DNA of 34,948 nt, taken from contig JANYJP010000057.1 in the NCBI GenBank assembly GCA_025358455.1, positions 1 to 34,948 of the forward strand, in the 5' to 3' direction. This stretch comes from Bacteroidales bacterium (GTDB taxonomy: Bacteria; Bacteroidota; Bacteroidia; Bacteroidales; VadinHA17). The notes beneath the pieces are model-generated. The model worked only from the letters and a program-made list of their open reading frames with translations, searched no databases and had not been told where the DNA came from. The translations under genes and the position numbers were made by a program. Below, piece by piece: positions 1 to 9,142 of the stretch; the first letter of the stretch is position 1, and every line of letters starts with the position of its first letter.

Positions 1-100
1 ACCCCAACCCCTCTTGCCCACAAGTTAAACAAATTATCAAAACATATTAGTGTCAGGTGCAGGTAGGTTCTTATTGAAATACTTCTGGCTTATAAAAACA

Positions 101-128
101 CAAAAAGCTGCCTGTAAAAACAGGCAGC
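101..128 (-). terminator. Rho-independent terminator of the lipoprotein gene
   Basis: A perfect 8-bp inverted repeat, GCTGCCTG (107-114) and CAGGCAGC (121-128), has a 6-nt loop. On the minus strand it is followed by TTTTTGTGTTTTT, a U-rich tail. It lies about 30 nt beyond the stop codon of the minus-strand lipoprotein gene ending at 159, so it probably ends that transcription unit. Confidence 0.75.
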
Positions 129-158
129 CATTGTTTTAAAACAGTTTAAGATAATTTC

Positions 159-1892
159 CTATTTGCCGGTACTCTGATTAAGTAACTGATATCCTGTTCC
201 ATAATAGACATCCTGGGTAGTTACATCACCTGCTTTAATTCCGTTATAAAAATCAGTTGGATCGGTTGGGCTGTCATAGGTATAATTAATACCATCATTC
301 TTGAAGTCGTTAACATTCTTAACATACTTCGATCCTGGGTTGGAAATAATAATACCACTGATTGAGCCTGATGAATTAACTGTAGCTTTTGCTGTTGCTC
401 CTGAACCGTAACCTGCAACAGTCGTAAACGTAATAGCCGGAGGTACTAAAGGATTATAACCTGCACCACCATCACTCACTGAAACTGATCTCAGGGTACT
501 ATCAGCATTTATGTCAGATGACGCAACTGACAACAATGCCCTTTTTGCAACCATAGGGGCAACAGTGAATACCGGAACAGAAGAGAAAGCATTTGGAGTA
601 ATAAATAATGTATCTCCGTTTAAGGCATTAGCCTTAACTAAGCCTCCATATATGGTTGCCCAGTTGGTCAGAACATTGTTTGCACCCAGCACTTGATTAT
701 TTGCATCATTAATGTTAGGATCAAATCCTTTAACCTTTGAACCAGAAACATATGATTCTGTTTCAACAGCTACTGTCGGGAAGGTCAGATAATTGCTTCC
801 TTTGTTTGTTACATATATCTTATAATTTACCTGGAAGCTGAAAGCAATGACTGCAGGAGTAGTTGGGGCTAATACATTAAGATTGAGCGTAGGGGCAACA
901 GCATAAGTTGCACCATTGTTGATAATGCCATCAATATTTGAAATTTTTCCATTAACTATATCAACCTGCAATTTTGCTGAAACTCCGTTAGGATCAGGAC
1001 TAAATGAGAGTTGAGTATTAAGTAAAGTTACCCCTCCATTATAACCTGCTCCACCATTGGTTATCGAAACACTTGAGGCAGGATCTAATTGTGTTCTGGT
1101 TGCTTTTGCCCCTAAGGCAAATCCTGTTCCAAGAGGGGCGGAAGGTGCATCTGCTATACCAAAAACACTTGGCACTGAAGGAACATCATGAAGAAGAGGA
1201 GTTAAACTTGTCTTATATACTACAGATCGTTCAAGTACAACAGCAGATTTATCTACAAGGCTAAAAGCAATTTTCTGGTTAACGGTAATTTCGGGATAAT
1301 AAATCTCAATTATGTCACCATTACTTGTAACGGGTACTGCTATGGAATACTTACCATCAGCATCTGTTGTTGCGGTAAATAATACTTGAGTGGTGGAGGT
1401 CAAACTAAAGTTTCTTGCTTTAACTATAACGCCCACAGCGGGTTCTCTGTTACGGTCAGTTAAATCGCTCTGCATGGTAAGTCTCCCTTTAAAGGTTGCT
1501 GTTACGGCCGGATCTAATGAATAAATTTTTATTGATGAAGACACCTGGGTCTGCCTGTAACTTATTGGGTTAGAGTCTACAGAGGTAAGAACAGATGTGA
1601 AATTTGCTTTTGCTACTGAAACCGCAATATTTCCACCAATTTTAACTTTAGTAAATACAACTACTCCATTAGCGTTTGTCGTTTTTGTTACAGTCGTACT
1701 ATCAATTACTGCTGTTACAGTTGCATCCGGTACGGGAGCAAGATTTGATGTGCCATCTACAACGGTTACAAGAACATCAATAGTTTGTTGGGCATCCAAA
1801 GCATCTTTTTCGGTAAACTTGTCTTTTTTACAAGAAAAAAGAAACATAATAGGAACCATTAATAGGATTAACCTGTAAATCTGTTTTTTCAT
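159..1892 (-). CDS. Surface-type lipoprotein with Ig-like and GGxGY repeat domains
   Basis: Predicted 577-aa exported lipoprotein of unknown function. The N-terminus has a hydrophobic signal ending in a lipobox (FLFSC, Cys21) followed by KKDK, typical of Bacteroidota lipoproteins. Residues about 37-110 and 132-205 look like carboxypeptidase-regulatory or Ig-like beta domains (NANGVVVF and DADGKYSI turns). The C-terminal half contains degenerate beta repeats with the pattern GGAGY...G.I..I...G..Y, at about 276-350 and 470-525; similar repeats occur in phage tail and adhesin-like proteins. It starts 40 nt after an outer-membrane barrel gene on the same strand, so the two are probably co-transcribed, and a strong terminator follows it. 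A structural or ligand-binding surface role is an inference; no catalytic motif was seen. Confidence 0.8.
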   Translation of the reverse strand: MKKQIYRLILLMVPIMFLFSCKKDKFTEKDALDAQQTIDVLVTVVDGTSNLAPVPDATVTAVIDSTTVTKTTNANGVVVFTKVKIGGNIAVSVAKANFTSVLTSVDSNPISYRQTQVSSSIKIYSLDPAVTATFKGRLTMQSDLTDRNREPAVGVIVKARNFSLTSTTQVLFTATTDADGKYSIAVPVTSNGDIIEIYYPEITVNQKIAFSLVDKSAVVLERSVVYKTSLTPLLHDVPSVPSVFGIADAPSAPLGTGFALGAKATRTQLDPASSVSITNGGAGYNGGVTLLNTQLSFSPDPNGVSAKLQVDIVNGKISNIDGIINNGATYAVAPTLNLNVLAPTTPAVIAFSFQVNYKIYVTNKGSNYLTFPTVAVETESYVSGSKVKGFDPNINDANNQVLGANNVLTNWATIYGGLVKANALNGDTLFITPNAFSSVPVFTVAPMVAKRALLSVASSDINADSTLRSVSVSDGGAGYNPLVPPAITFTTVAGYGSGATAKATVNSSGSISGIIISNPGSKYVKNVNDFKNDGINYTYDSPTDPTDFYNGIKAGDVTTQDVYYGTGYQLLNQSTGK

Positions 1893-1932
1893 AATTATTA
1901 AATTTAATTAAACATAAAATTTCATATTGTAG

Positions 1933-2673
1933 CTAAAAACCAAATCCCAGAGTGCAGTAAAAAGAGTTCGTTCGTAAATCACCCTGTACCTGAGTAATAC
2001 CCAGATAGCTGAATCCCGGATAGGTTTTGTTTAAACTGTATCTGTACTTCATATCAAATATAAGGGTATGTTTTCCAACTGGAGTTTCGAAACCAATACC
2101 TCCGACAGCTCCAAATTGCCAGGGTTCAATATTGCTTGTAATATTCTCTTCAGTATAAAAATCATACCATACCGGGATTTGATCCAAGGATCTGGCTGAA
2201 ACATTATTCTTTGTTTCTGCATTAAAATTCAGACCAAAAGAGGGTCCGGCAACTGCAAAAAGATTTAGTCCCAAAATAGTCTTTTTGAATTTTAGTAACA
2301 GTGGAACGTCAATGTTGTGAAATGTAACTTTCTGATCTCTTATCTCAATTAAAAATGGAGGATCCTGTAATAGAAACACTGTGTAATCAACAATTGTAAT
2401 CAGGTTTCCCCCCTGCTGTAAGTACATTGGTTCCAGTTGTAAAGAAAAGCTGCCGGACAGATCGTACGAAACGAAAGCACCTGCAGTGAACCCAGGTTTG
2501 AAGTTGTTGTGAGGTTGCTCAGATGAAAAACTACTAAGAGTAGTTCCAACCTTGATTCCATAATGTATCTTTTTTACCGCAACTGTTTCTTCCTGTGCCA
2601 TGAGAGAGAAAGTAAAAAGAAACAAACAAATTAGAGAATAATAAATTCTCATACTATTTCTCAAGTTTTTCAT
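1933..2673 (-). CDS. Outer-membrane beta-barrel protein (PorT-like family)
   Basis: Predicted 246-aa outer-membrane protein. An N-terminal Sec signal ends near LMAQEE. The mature part alternates short amphipathic strands, opens with HYGIKVGTTLSSF and ends in YCTLGFGF, with the terminal aromatic residue typical of barrels. Internal phrases such as KPGFTAGAFVSYDL and EPMYLQQGG match the general pattern of the Bacteroidota PorT-like family (outer membrane protein beta-barrel domain). Translation could instead start at the internal Met8 (2652), which gives a tighter signal peptide. The lipoprotein gene follows after 40 nt, suggesting that the two products work together in the outer membrane. Substrate and function are unknown. 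Confidence 0.75.
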   Translation of the reverse strand: MKNLRNSMRIYYSLICLFLFTFSLMAQEETVAVKKIHYGIKVGTTLSSFSSEQPHNNFKPGFTAGAFVSYDLSGSFSLQLEPMYLQQGGNLITIVDYTVFLLQDPPFLIEIRDQKVTFHNIDVPLLLKFKKTILGLNLFAVAGPSFGLNFNAETKNNVSARSLDQIPVWYDFYTEENITSNIEPWQFGAVGGIGFETPVGKHTLIFDMKYRYSLNKTYPGFSYLGITQVQGDLRTNSFYCTLGFGF

Positions 2674-2740
2674 ATATATATTATTTGTTAGATGTATTGT
2701 CAGGTTTAGAACAAACCTAAAGAAAAGAATTTAGAATTAC

Positions 2741-2756
2741 CAGAATAATTATTCTG
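2741..2756. promoter_or_regulatory. Perfect 16-bp palindrome upstream of barrel gene
   Basis: CAGAATAATTATTCTG is its own reverse complement. It lies 68 nt upstream of the barrel gene start at 2673. A TAnnTTTG-like box on the minus strand (TAGGTTTG, plus-strand 2712-2719) lies between the palindrome and the gene, inside a second inverted repeat, AGGTTT/AAACCT (2702-2718). The arrangement would fit an operator just upstream of a promoter, but no regulator is encoded nearby. Function is inferred from position only. Confidence 0.3.
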
Positions 2757-2929
2757 TTTTATCCGAAATGAACAATATTTTGACTAACAGGTACTTTTTG
2801 TTGATGGAATTCTAACCGGATTTATTATAAATAAATTAACCATGATACTAAATATCACGACATTACCAATCAGAATACACCGATTAATCCTGTTTCAGAG
2901 ATAAATCCGGACAGATTAAAAAATAATTC

Positions 2930-3757
2930 TTAAAAGGGATGTTCAAATGAAAGATACAGGAATGCTGATAATCCGGCTTTCCTGTTTTGAATAGTTACAG
3001 GAAGTGCAAAACCGGGGACAATTTCAAGGTTTTTGATTTCAATAGCATGACGGATGCCCGGACTTATTATTGTTTGGCCTGTATTAATCAATTTATTATT
3101 TCCGGTAACTTCCTTTGAAATGTTGTATAAAACTTCCAGCATAAGGTTAGTTTTATACGTTACAAGCCAGATAGCGCTTGCCCCAAAATTAATGATTGAA
3201 ATATTATTTTTATGTGTAATATTATATAAATCAATTGATTTGACAGATGGCAATAATGTATATCCAATATTCGCATGTATAGCTAAACTATTCGTTACAC
3301 GCTTGCTCAATGGCAGGTCAAACTGATAACCAAAAACTCCATTACCTAACCCTTTTGTGATATTACCTGTAGGAATTATTAAAGAAAAACGGGGAGCCAT
3401 GGCAACAAAATCATCATGACCAGTTAACTGATACCGGTAATTAAGAAGTATATCATTCAGGCCTTTAACATCGCCAGCGTTTAGGGAAGAGAAACCCAGA
3501 GTGTAGCTAAATTGGTGTTTTTGACTTACGACAGGCCATTCCTGAGTAAAGGAATATTCAAAATCATGTGACGGATCTAAAGAATATTTTAAATTATTTA
3601 TATGTTGAACTACACGATACTCCTGATTATATGCTTCTTCAATAAAAAACGAATTATCTTCTATAGCTTTTGAAAATTCTGATTTTTTAGCTTCCTGCGC
3701 TGACACTGAGAATTGAATTATAAATAGTATACAACAAAGGGAATTAAATTTCACCAT
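2930..3757 (-). CDS. Exported outer-membrane beta-barrel protein, transporter-like
   Basis: Predicted 275-aa exported protein. The N-terminal signal ends near FSVSAQEA. The rest is a run of amphipathic beta strands without long hydrophobic helices. Phrases such as YEFSFTQEWPV, RFSLIIPTG and GNGVFGYQFDLPLSK resemble the outer-membrane barrels annotated as transporter or phenol-degradation MetA-like, in which an IPTG-type strand is followed by a G-rich turn; this is recalled family knowledge, not a search. The protein ends in YLSFEHPF, again an aromatic barrel terminus. Flanking gaps of 256 and 204 nt suggest it is transcribed alone. No substrate can be assigned. Confidence 0.65.
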   Translation of the reverse strand: MVKFNSLCCILFIIQFSVSAQEAKKSEFSKAIEDNSFFIEEAYNQEYRVVQHINNLKYSLDPSHDFEYSFTQEWPVVSQKHQFSYTLGFSSLNAGDVKGLNDILLNYRYQLTGHDDFVAMAPRFSLIIPTGNITKGLGNGVFGYQFDLPLSKRVTNSLAIHANIGYTLLPSVKSIDLYNITHKNNISIINFGASAIWLVTYKTNLMLEVLYNISKEVTGNNKLINTGQTIISPGIRHAIEIKNLEIVPGFALPVTIQNRKAGLSAFLYLSFEHPF

Positions 3758-3872
3758 TTTATTAACAATTATCAGATTGCCGGCAGACTTATTAAAACAT
3801 AATAAATCGTTTTAATACAGAGTTCGTTGATCTATATAGACGAGTATGCTTAATAAATGAAAAACATAGTAT

Positions 3873-3904
3873 AAAAGCAACCCGTGTTAAAGCAGATTGC
3901 TTTT
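3873..3904 (-). terminator. Possible terminator of the 179-aa barrel gene
   Basis: AAAAGCAA (3873-3880) and TTGCTTTT (3897-3904) form an 8-bp perfect inverted repeat with a 16-nt loop. The minus strand then runs TTTTATAC. It lies 58 nt beyond the stop codon at 3962. The long loop and A/T-rich stem make it a weak candidate. Confidence 0.35.
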
Positions 3905-3961
3905 AACTAAATAAATCAGAACTAAGGTTCTATTGATAGATGAAACTTTAATATTATTACA

Positions 3962-4501
3962 TTACAGCTTAAGAGCGACACCTATGTTGAAGTATGCAAT
4001 ACCATATCCTACCTCAACCATTCCGGCAAACTTGTTGCTGAAATAATATCTTGCTCCGGCGAACCACGCAAAAGCCAGACCACTTGATGATGCATTAAAT
4101 CCACCCAGGTAGGTATCATAATATTTAGTACTGTAAACATTATAACCTAATTGGAGACCAGTGTAAGTATCAAGTTTAGAAACCAGAGGATAATGAAAGG
4201 CACCTCTTGCCCCAATTAAAAAGTTTGAAGTTTTCCAATAATTTGAATATTTGGCTGATGAGTATCCAACATAACCACCAACTCCGATTGATCCTTTATC
4301 AAATATGCCGTCTTTAACACCAACCTCAAAAGAAGCTGATAAAGCAGGCATATGAGAAGTATAAAAGCTTCCAAAATAAGAAGACCCAAACCCTATACCG
4401 AGATTGAGTACTTTATCTCCCTTAACGAAAGTAGATTCCTGAGCTACCAATTGTGTTAAAGAGAAAAAAACAACTACCAATAAAACCAGAAGTCTTTTCA
4501 T
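3962..4501 (-). CDS. Small outer-membrane beta-barrel protein
   Basis: Predicted 179-aa exported protein. A clear Sec signal (MKRLLVLLVVVFFSL) ends near LVAQES. The mature chain of about 158 residues is Gly-, Tyr- and Ser-rich with alternating hydrophobic residues, consistent with an eight-stranded barrel of the OmpW/OmpX size class. It shows GIGFGSSYFGSF near the start, ARYYFSNKFAGMVEVGYG near the end, and finishes GVALKL. No catalytic residues were recognised. It is transcribed towards the other barrel genes but separated by about 200 nt and a possible terminator. Function is unknown; porin-like or structural roles are both possible. Confidence 0.7.
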   Translation of the reverse strand: MKRLLVLLVVVFFSLTQLVAQESTFVKGDKVLNLGIGFGSSYFGSFYTSHMPALSASFEVGVKDGIFDKGSIGVGGYVGYSSAKYSNYWKTSNFLIGARGAFHYPLVSKLDTYTGLQLGYNVYSTKYYDTYLGGFNASSSGLAFAWFAGARYYFSNKFAGMVEVGYGIAYFNIGVALKL

Positions 4502-4687
4502 AGTTCCTAAATTTTAGTTAACATTTTATTTATAAACATTCTTAAATAAGTTTTGTTTATTGCTTATGTAACTTTTTTTTGTAGCTATTGAAAAAACTAT
4601 TCATTTTACCCGGTTTTATCCTCTCAGGCAGGCTGTATTTATAAATTGAACAAATTCTGATAATTAGTGTTTTTTAAAAAAGCAGAT

Positions 4688-5209
4688 ATGAAATATTCCT
4701 TTATTTTATTATTCTTGATTATGATATTTACTTCAGTCACGGCACAGAATAAGCCTTCAGTTGTTTCAGAGGTAGACCTTAACAGATATAAAGGTACCTG
4801 GTATGAAATAGCACGGCTACCTTTTTATTTCGAAAGAAAGTTAAAATGTACAACTGCCACATATACTCTTCGTGAAGATGGTAAAATAACAGTACTTAAC
4901 AAAGGCAATTACATTACTGATCCACAGAAGACAACATCTTCAAAAGGGGTTGCCTGGATACCTGACATGAAAAGCCCTTCGAAACTCAAGGTACAGTTTT
5001 TCTGGCCTTTCTCAGGTGACTACTGGATCATGTACCTTGATAAAGATTACAGATATGTCCTTATAGGAGAGCCGGCGTTTAAATACCTCTGGATACTTGC
5101 ACGGGAAAAGAAAATGGATGAACCGACCTATAAGATGCTACTACAGAAAGCTGTTGATAATGGATATGACTTAAAATCAATAATCCGGGTTGAACAGGAC
5201 TGTAACTAA
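4688..5209 (+). CDS. Lipocalin family protein (Blc-like)
   Basis: Exported lipocalin of about 173 aa that would bind a small hydrophobic ligand or lipid. The frame is open from a GTG at 4667, but the ATG at 4688 gives a clean signal peptide (MKYSFILLFLIMIF, ending TSVTAQ), so I chose it. The lipocalin signature GTWYEIARLP is at residues 36-45, followed by the Blc-type pattern ATYTLREDGKITVLN and the strand-H sequence YVLIGEP with YLWILAR. Unlike E. coli Blc, no lipobox Cys is seen, so it is probably periplasmic rather than acylated. It converges with the glycerol operon, with only 10 nt between stop codons. A role in membrane lipid repair or scavenging is a family-based inference. Confidence 0.88.
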   Translation: MKYSFILLFLIMIFTSVTAQNKPSVVSEVDLNRYKGTWYEIARLPFYFERKLKCTTATYTLREDGKITVLNKGNYITDPQKTTSSKGVAWIPDMKSPSKLKVQFFWPFSGDYWIMYLDKDYRYVLIGEPAFKYLWILAREKKMDEPTYKMLLQKAVDNGYDLKSIIRVEQDCN

Positions 5210-5219
5210 CATCCAATCA

Positions 5220-5930
5220 TTATGCTCCAAACAATACAAACATCCCGGCCGCGATAGCTGCACCTAAAAGAGGCCCAAGAATTGGAACCCAGGAATATTT
5301 CCAGTCGCTGTCGCGTTTCATAGGAATTGGCAGGAAGAAATGCATTATTCGCGGACCCAGGTCACGGGCAGGATTTATCGCGTAACCGGTGGGACCACCC
5401 AGAGAGAGTCCCAGTCCCAGCACAACCAATGCAACTGGTAAAGCATTTAATGCCCCCAGACCAACATCAGGTTTAGCCATATAAAGGACTGCCATAGCGA
5501 GCACATATGTTCCAATTATCTCTGTCAGAACATTATACCAGTAACTGCGAATATTCGGAGCTGTACAGAATACGGCAAGTTTTGAATCACCGTCAGCCGT
5601 TGCATCAAAGTGTTTTTTATAAGCCAGCCAGACAAGAAACGCACCAAACATAGCCCCAAGAATCTGAGCGGATACATATAATGGCAACAATGACAGAGAA
5701 AACTTATTTGCAAGAACAAGTGCAAGTGTCACAGCAGGATTTAAATGAGCGCCGCTGTACGGTGCGGCAATTAATACCCCGGTAAATACACCGACAGCCC
5801 ATCCGAATGTTATTACTATCCAGCCGCTGTTGTTCCCTTTTGTTTTGTCAAGTAGTACGTTTGCAACCACCCCGCCTCCGAATACGATGATAATGGCAGT
5901 TCCGAAAAATTCTGCAAAGAATGGACTCAT
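5220..5930 (-). CDS. glpF: Glycerol uptake facilitator (aquaglyceroporin)
   Basis: Inner-membrane channel of 236 aa for passive glycerol uptake. Both aquaporin half-helix motifs are present: SGAHLNPAVTLA (NPA at 64-66) and GYAINPARDLGPR (NPA at 186-188). The Asp directly after the second NPA-Arg (Asp190) is the usual mark of glycerol-conducting members rather than strict water channels. Six hydrophobic helices fit the family, and the length is slightly short of E. coli GlpF. It is the last gene of the minus-strand glpD-glpK-glpF run, 48 nt after glpK. Channel specificity is inferred from the motif and the neighbours. Confidence 0.95.
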   Translation of the reverse strand: MSPFFAEFFGTAIIIVFGGGVVANVLLDKTKGNNSGWIVITFGWAVGVFTGVLIAAPYSGAHLNPAVTLALVLANKFSLSLLPLYVSAQILGAMFGAFLVWLAYKKHFDATADGDSKLAVFCTAPNIRSYWYNVLTEIIGTYVLAMAVLYMAKPDVGLGALNALPVALVVLGLGLSLGGPTGYAINPARDLGPRIMHFFLPIPMKRDSDWKYSWVPILGPLLGAAIAAGMFVLFGA

Positions 5931-5978
5931 ACAAGATTATAATTAAAAGTTTAAACCAATTTCTTCAAATATAAAATA

Positions 5979-7475
5979 TTATTCTGAATCAGCAGCCCAG
6001 GCTTTTGAAGCATTAACTGCCCGGTGCCATCCCTTAACCAGTGAGTGTGTTTCCTCAGCTTTTATCTGTGGGGAAAACGTTCTGTCTATTTGCCACTGTT
6101 GCTTAACTTCCTTAATATCACTCCAGTACTTAACAGCAAGTCCTGCAAGATATGCCGCGCCAAGTGCAGTTGTTTCAGTAATCTTTGGCCGTACCACATT
6201 TGTCTGTAATAAATCTGACTGGAACTGCATAAGCTGGTTATTTACTGTAGCGCCTCCATCAACACGTAACTCCCTGATATGAATACCGGAATCATTTTGC
6301 ATGGCAAGAAGTACTTCCAGTGTCTGGTATGCAATACTATCAAGGGCTGCACGTGCAATATGTGCTGATGTTGAACCCCTGGTAATTCCCACGATAGTTC
6401 CACGGGCATGCTGATTCCAATGAGGCGCACCGAGACCTGCAAAGGCCGGTACAAAATATACTCCTTCGCTGTCTTTTACCTTAGCAGCCAGTTTTTCCAC
6501 ATCACTCGATTTTCTTATGATCCCAAGTCCGTCGCGAAGCCACTGTACCACCGCTCCTGCTATGAAAATGCTTCCTTCCAGAGCATATTGGGTATCATTT
6601 CCTATTCTCCATGCAATTGTAGTCAGAAGCCTGCTCTTTGATTCAATTGGTTTATTACCTATGTTCATCATCATGAAACATCCGGTGCCATAAGTATTTT
6701 TTACCATTCCGGGTTCTATACACATCTGACCGAATAAAGCTGCCTGCTGATCACCTGCAATACCTGCAACCGGTATTGAAGTTGCAAATTGCCCGACAGT
6801 ATTTCCATAGACTTCACTTGATGACCTGACCTCAGGGAGCATACTAGGCGGAATATTGAAAAGTCTGAGCAGTTCATCATCCCATTTCAATGAGTGAATA
6901 TTAAAAAGCATAGTTCTCGAAGCATTCGAAACATCTGTAACATGCAACTGCCCTCGTGTCAGATTCCATACCAGCCAGGAATCTACTGTACCGAATGCAA
7001 GTAGTCCGTCCTCTGCCTGTTTTCTTGCATCCTTAACATTATCAAGAATCCACTTGACTTTAGTTGCAGAAAAATAGGCATCAATAATAAGACCTGTTTT
7101 TGCAAGGATAACACCACTTTGTCCTTCATTTTTCAACTTGTCACAAAAATCAGCTGTCCGCCTGTCCTGCCATACAATTGCATTATAAACAGCTTTGCCG
7201 GTTTTTCTGTTCCAGACTATCGTAGTTTCGCGCTGGTTAGTAATACCAATACCGGCAATATCAGCACTCTCCAGGCCAGCTTTTGTAATTGCCTCAAGAG
7301 CAACGCCAGCCTGTGTTGACCATATTTCTTCCGGATCATGTTCCACCCATCCAGGTTTTGGATAATGCTGAGTAAATTCCTTTTGTGCTGATGCAACAGG
7401 AAGGCCATTGTGGTCAAATACTATTGCCCTTGAACTGGTTGTTCCCTGGTCGAGCGCCAGGATGAAATCTTTCAT
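5979..7475 (-). CDS. glpK: Glycerol kinase
   Basis: ATP-dependent kinase (498 aa) that converts glycerol to sn-glycerol 3-phosphate in the cytoplasm, trapping what GlpF admits. The N-terminal phosphate-binding motif [15 protein letters not shown] is at residues 6-20. [10 protein letters not shown]-like and [11 protein letters not shown] segments follow, then [12 protein letters not shown], the FGGY-family block [12 protein letters not shown], and [20 protein letters not shown] near the C-terminus. Length matches E. coli GlpK (about 502). It sits 32 nt after glpD and 48 nt before glpF on the same strand, an evident operon. No truncation or missing motif was noticed. Confidence 0.97.
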   Translation of the reverse strand: MKDFILALDQGTTSSRAIVFDHNGLPVASAQKEFTQHYPKPGWVEHDPEEIWSTQAGVALEAITKAGLESADIAGIGITNQRETTIVWNRKTGKAVYNAIVWQDRRTADFCDKLKNEGQSGVILAKTGLIIDAYFSATKVKWILDNVKDARKQAEDGLLAFGTVDSWLVWNLTRGQLHVTDVSNASRTMLFNIHSLKWDDELLRLFNIPPSMLPEVRSSSEVYGNTVGQFATSIPVAGIAGDQQAALFGQMCIEPGMVKNTYGTGCFMMMNIGNKPIESKSRLLTTIAWRIGNDTQYALEGSIFIAGAVVQWLRDGLGIIRKSSDVEKLAAKVKDSEGVYFVPAFAGLGAPHWNQHARGTIVGITRGSTSAHIARAALDSIAYQTLEVLLAMQNDSGIHIRELRVDGGATVNNQLMQFQSDLLQTNVVRPKITETTALGAAYLAGLAVKYWSDIKEVKQQWQIDRTFSPQIKAEETHSLVKGWHRAVNASKAWAADSE

Positions 7476-7507
7476 AGTATGATTGTTAATTTATGAATGT
7501 CAAAATC

Positions 7508-9067
7508 CTATAGATAGTTTTTAACTAACTGATTATATGATTCCACCTGCTCGTGCTGCCACTTTGTATCATAACCAGTCTCTTCAGCCATCAACCGGGC
7601 AACTTCCGGGGCGATTTCCACACTTGCCCTGGCATCCAGAAGTAAAGCCCGCGTCCGTCTTGCAAGAACATCCTCAATTCTAAAAGGCATTTCATTTCTG
7701 ATGATCCATTTTAATTCAGCTTTCGTATAAGGCAGGCCCTTATTAACAGGCAGGCCCGATGCCGGTGTTTCTTTAATCATCTTTTCTATTTCTGCTGAGC
7801 CCTCGCCGTATATATGTAATCGGCCTGAGGAACTAATATCAGAAAGTTTAGTCAGCTTCAGATCTGAAGTAACACACTTCCTGTTTTCAAGGAAGCCCGC
7901 TTTTATTCCTTTATTTATTGTTTCCTCCGCCATCACGCGGTATGTTGTCCATTTACCACCTATTATTGAAAGAAGTCCGGATGATGAGAGCGAAATCTTA
8001 TGTCGTCTGGAAACTTCCTTTGTTGAAGAGGTATTTTCAGGATTTGCAGCAAGGGGACGCAATCCTGCAAAAACACACAAAATATCTTCCCTGCGGGGCG
8101 GTTTAATAAAATATTTTCCTGCTGTACTGAGAATAAAGTTGATCTCTTCTTCCAGGGCTACCGGTTCAAGACTTATAGTATTAAGAGGCGTATCAGTTGT
8201 CCCAACCACCAGCTTATCATACCATGGAATTGCAAACAGCACTCTGCCATCGCTTGTTTTGGGTATCATTATGGCAGAATCACTCTGAAGAAAAGATTTA
8301 TCAAGAACAATGTGCACACCCTGACTGGGCCTGATCGTAGGTTGTGAATCAGGATCATCCATCCTGGCTATATCATCAGCAAATACTCCTGTTGCATTTA
8401 TCACCAGGCTGGCTCTCAGCCTGAGTTCATTCCCTGTCGCTAAATCCTCGGCTGTGACGCCATTAATCTTCCCATCAATATTTTTCATGAGGCTTTTAAC
8501 TTTGCAGTAATTGAGCACTGTGCCCCCCTTTTCAACACATGATCTGGCAAGAGCCATGGCCATCCGGGAATCGTCGAACTGACCATCATGGTAAACAACC
8601 CCGCCCTTCAATCCCTTTTGCATCAGAAGCGGTAATCGTGTCAATGTTTTTTCCCTGTTAATGAAAAAAGATTTCCCCATACTTAATCTTCCTGCAAGAA
8701 GATCATAAAACTTCAGTCCCACAGTATACATTATTGTATCCCATGTAGTATAAACAGGTATAACAAATTCCTGATTGAATGTAAGATGGGGTGCGTTTTT
8801 GAGCATTATTCCACGTTCGTGCAGGGCTTCCATCACAAGAAGAAGATCGCCCTGCGCCATATAACGAACGCCGCCATGTACCAGTTTGGTGCTTCTCGAA
8901 GAGGTCGCTTTAGCAAAATCAGACTGTTCCAACAAAAGTGTTTTATACCCGCGTGAAGCGCCATCAAGAGCTACACCCAACCCGGTTGCCCCTCCGCCTA
9001 TAACAATTATATCCCAATTTATTTCTGATTGATCCTGTAATTCCTTAATAATTTGCTGACGATTCAT
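7508..9067 (-). CDS. glpD: Aerobic-type glycerol-3-phosphate dehydrogenase (FAD)
   Basis: FAD-dependent, membrane-associated dehydrogenase (519 aa) that oxidises glycerol 3-phosphate to dihydroxyacetone phosphate and passes electrons to quinone. The dinucleotide-binding motif VIGGGATGLGVALDGASRG is at about residues 22-40, followed by the family sequences LLEQSDFAKATSSRSTKLVHGG and YHDGQFDDSR. SGLLSIIGGKWTTYR lies in the FAD-binding cap, and the C-terminal extension (DVLARRTRALLLDARAS) is typical of GlpD/GlpA-like proteins. It is first in the glpD-glpK-glpF run. A near-match to the Bacteroidota -7 box (TATTATTTG, one base too long) lies about 45 nt upstream in the 75-nt gap, so it may have its own promoter. 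No GlpR-like regulator is in the window. Confidence 0.96.
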   Translation of the reverse strand: MNRQQIIKELQDQSEINWDIIVIGGGATGLGVALDGASRGYKTLLLEQSDFAKATSSRSTKLVHGGVRYMAQGDLLLVMEALHERGIMLKNAPHLTFNQEFVIPVYTTWDTIMYTVGLKFYDLLAGRLSMGKSFFINREKTLTRLPLLMQKGLKGGVVYHDGQFDDSRMAMALARSCVEKGGTVLNYCKVKSLMKNIDGKINGVTAEDLATGNELRLRASLVINATGVFADDIARMDDPDSQPTIRPSQGVHIVLDKSFLQSDSAIMIPKTSDGRVLFAIPWYDKLVVGTTDTPLNTISLEPVALEEEINFILSTAGKYFIKPPRREDILCVFAGLRPLAANPENTSSTKEVSRRHKISLSSSGLLSIIGGKWTTYRVMAEETINKGIKAGFLENRKCVTSDLKLTKLSDISSSGRLHIYGEGSAEIEKMIKETPASGLPVNKGLPYTKAELKWIIRNEMPFRIEDVLARRTRALLLDARASVEIAPEVARLMAEETGYDTKWQHEQVESYNQLVKNYL

Positions 9068-9142
9068 CCAGATGTGATTTGGTAATAATTATACGGAGAA
9101 ATTTTCGAATTACAAATAATATCTGAAGCAGGATAATGCTGT

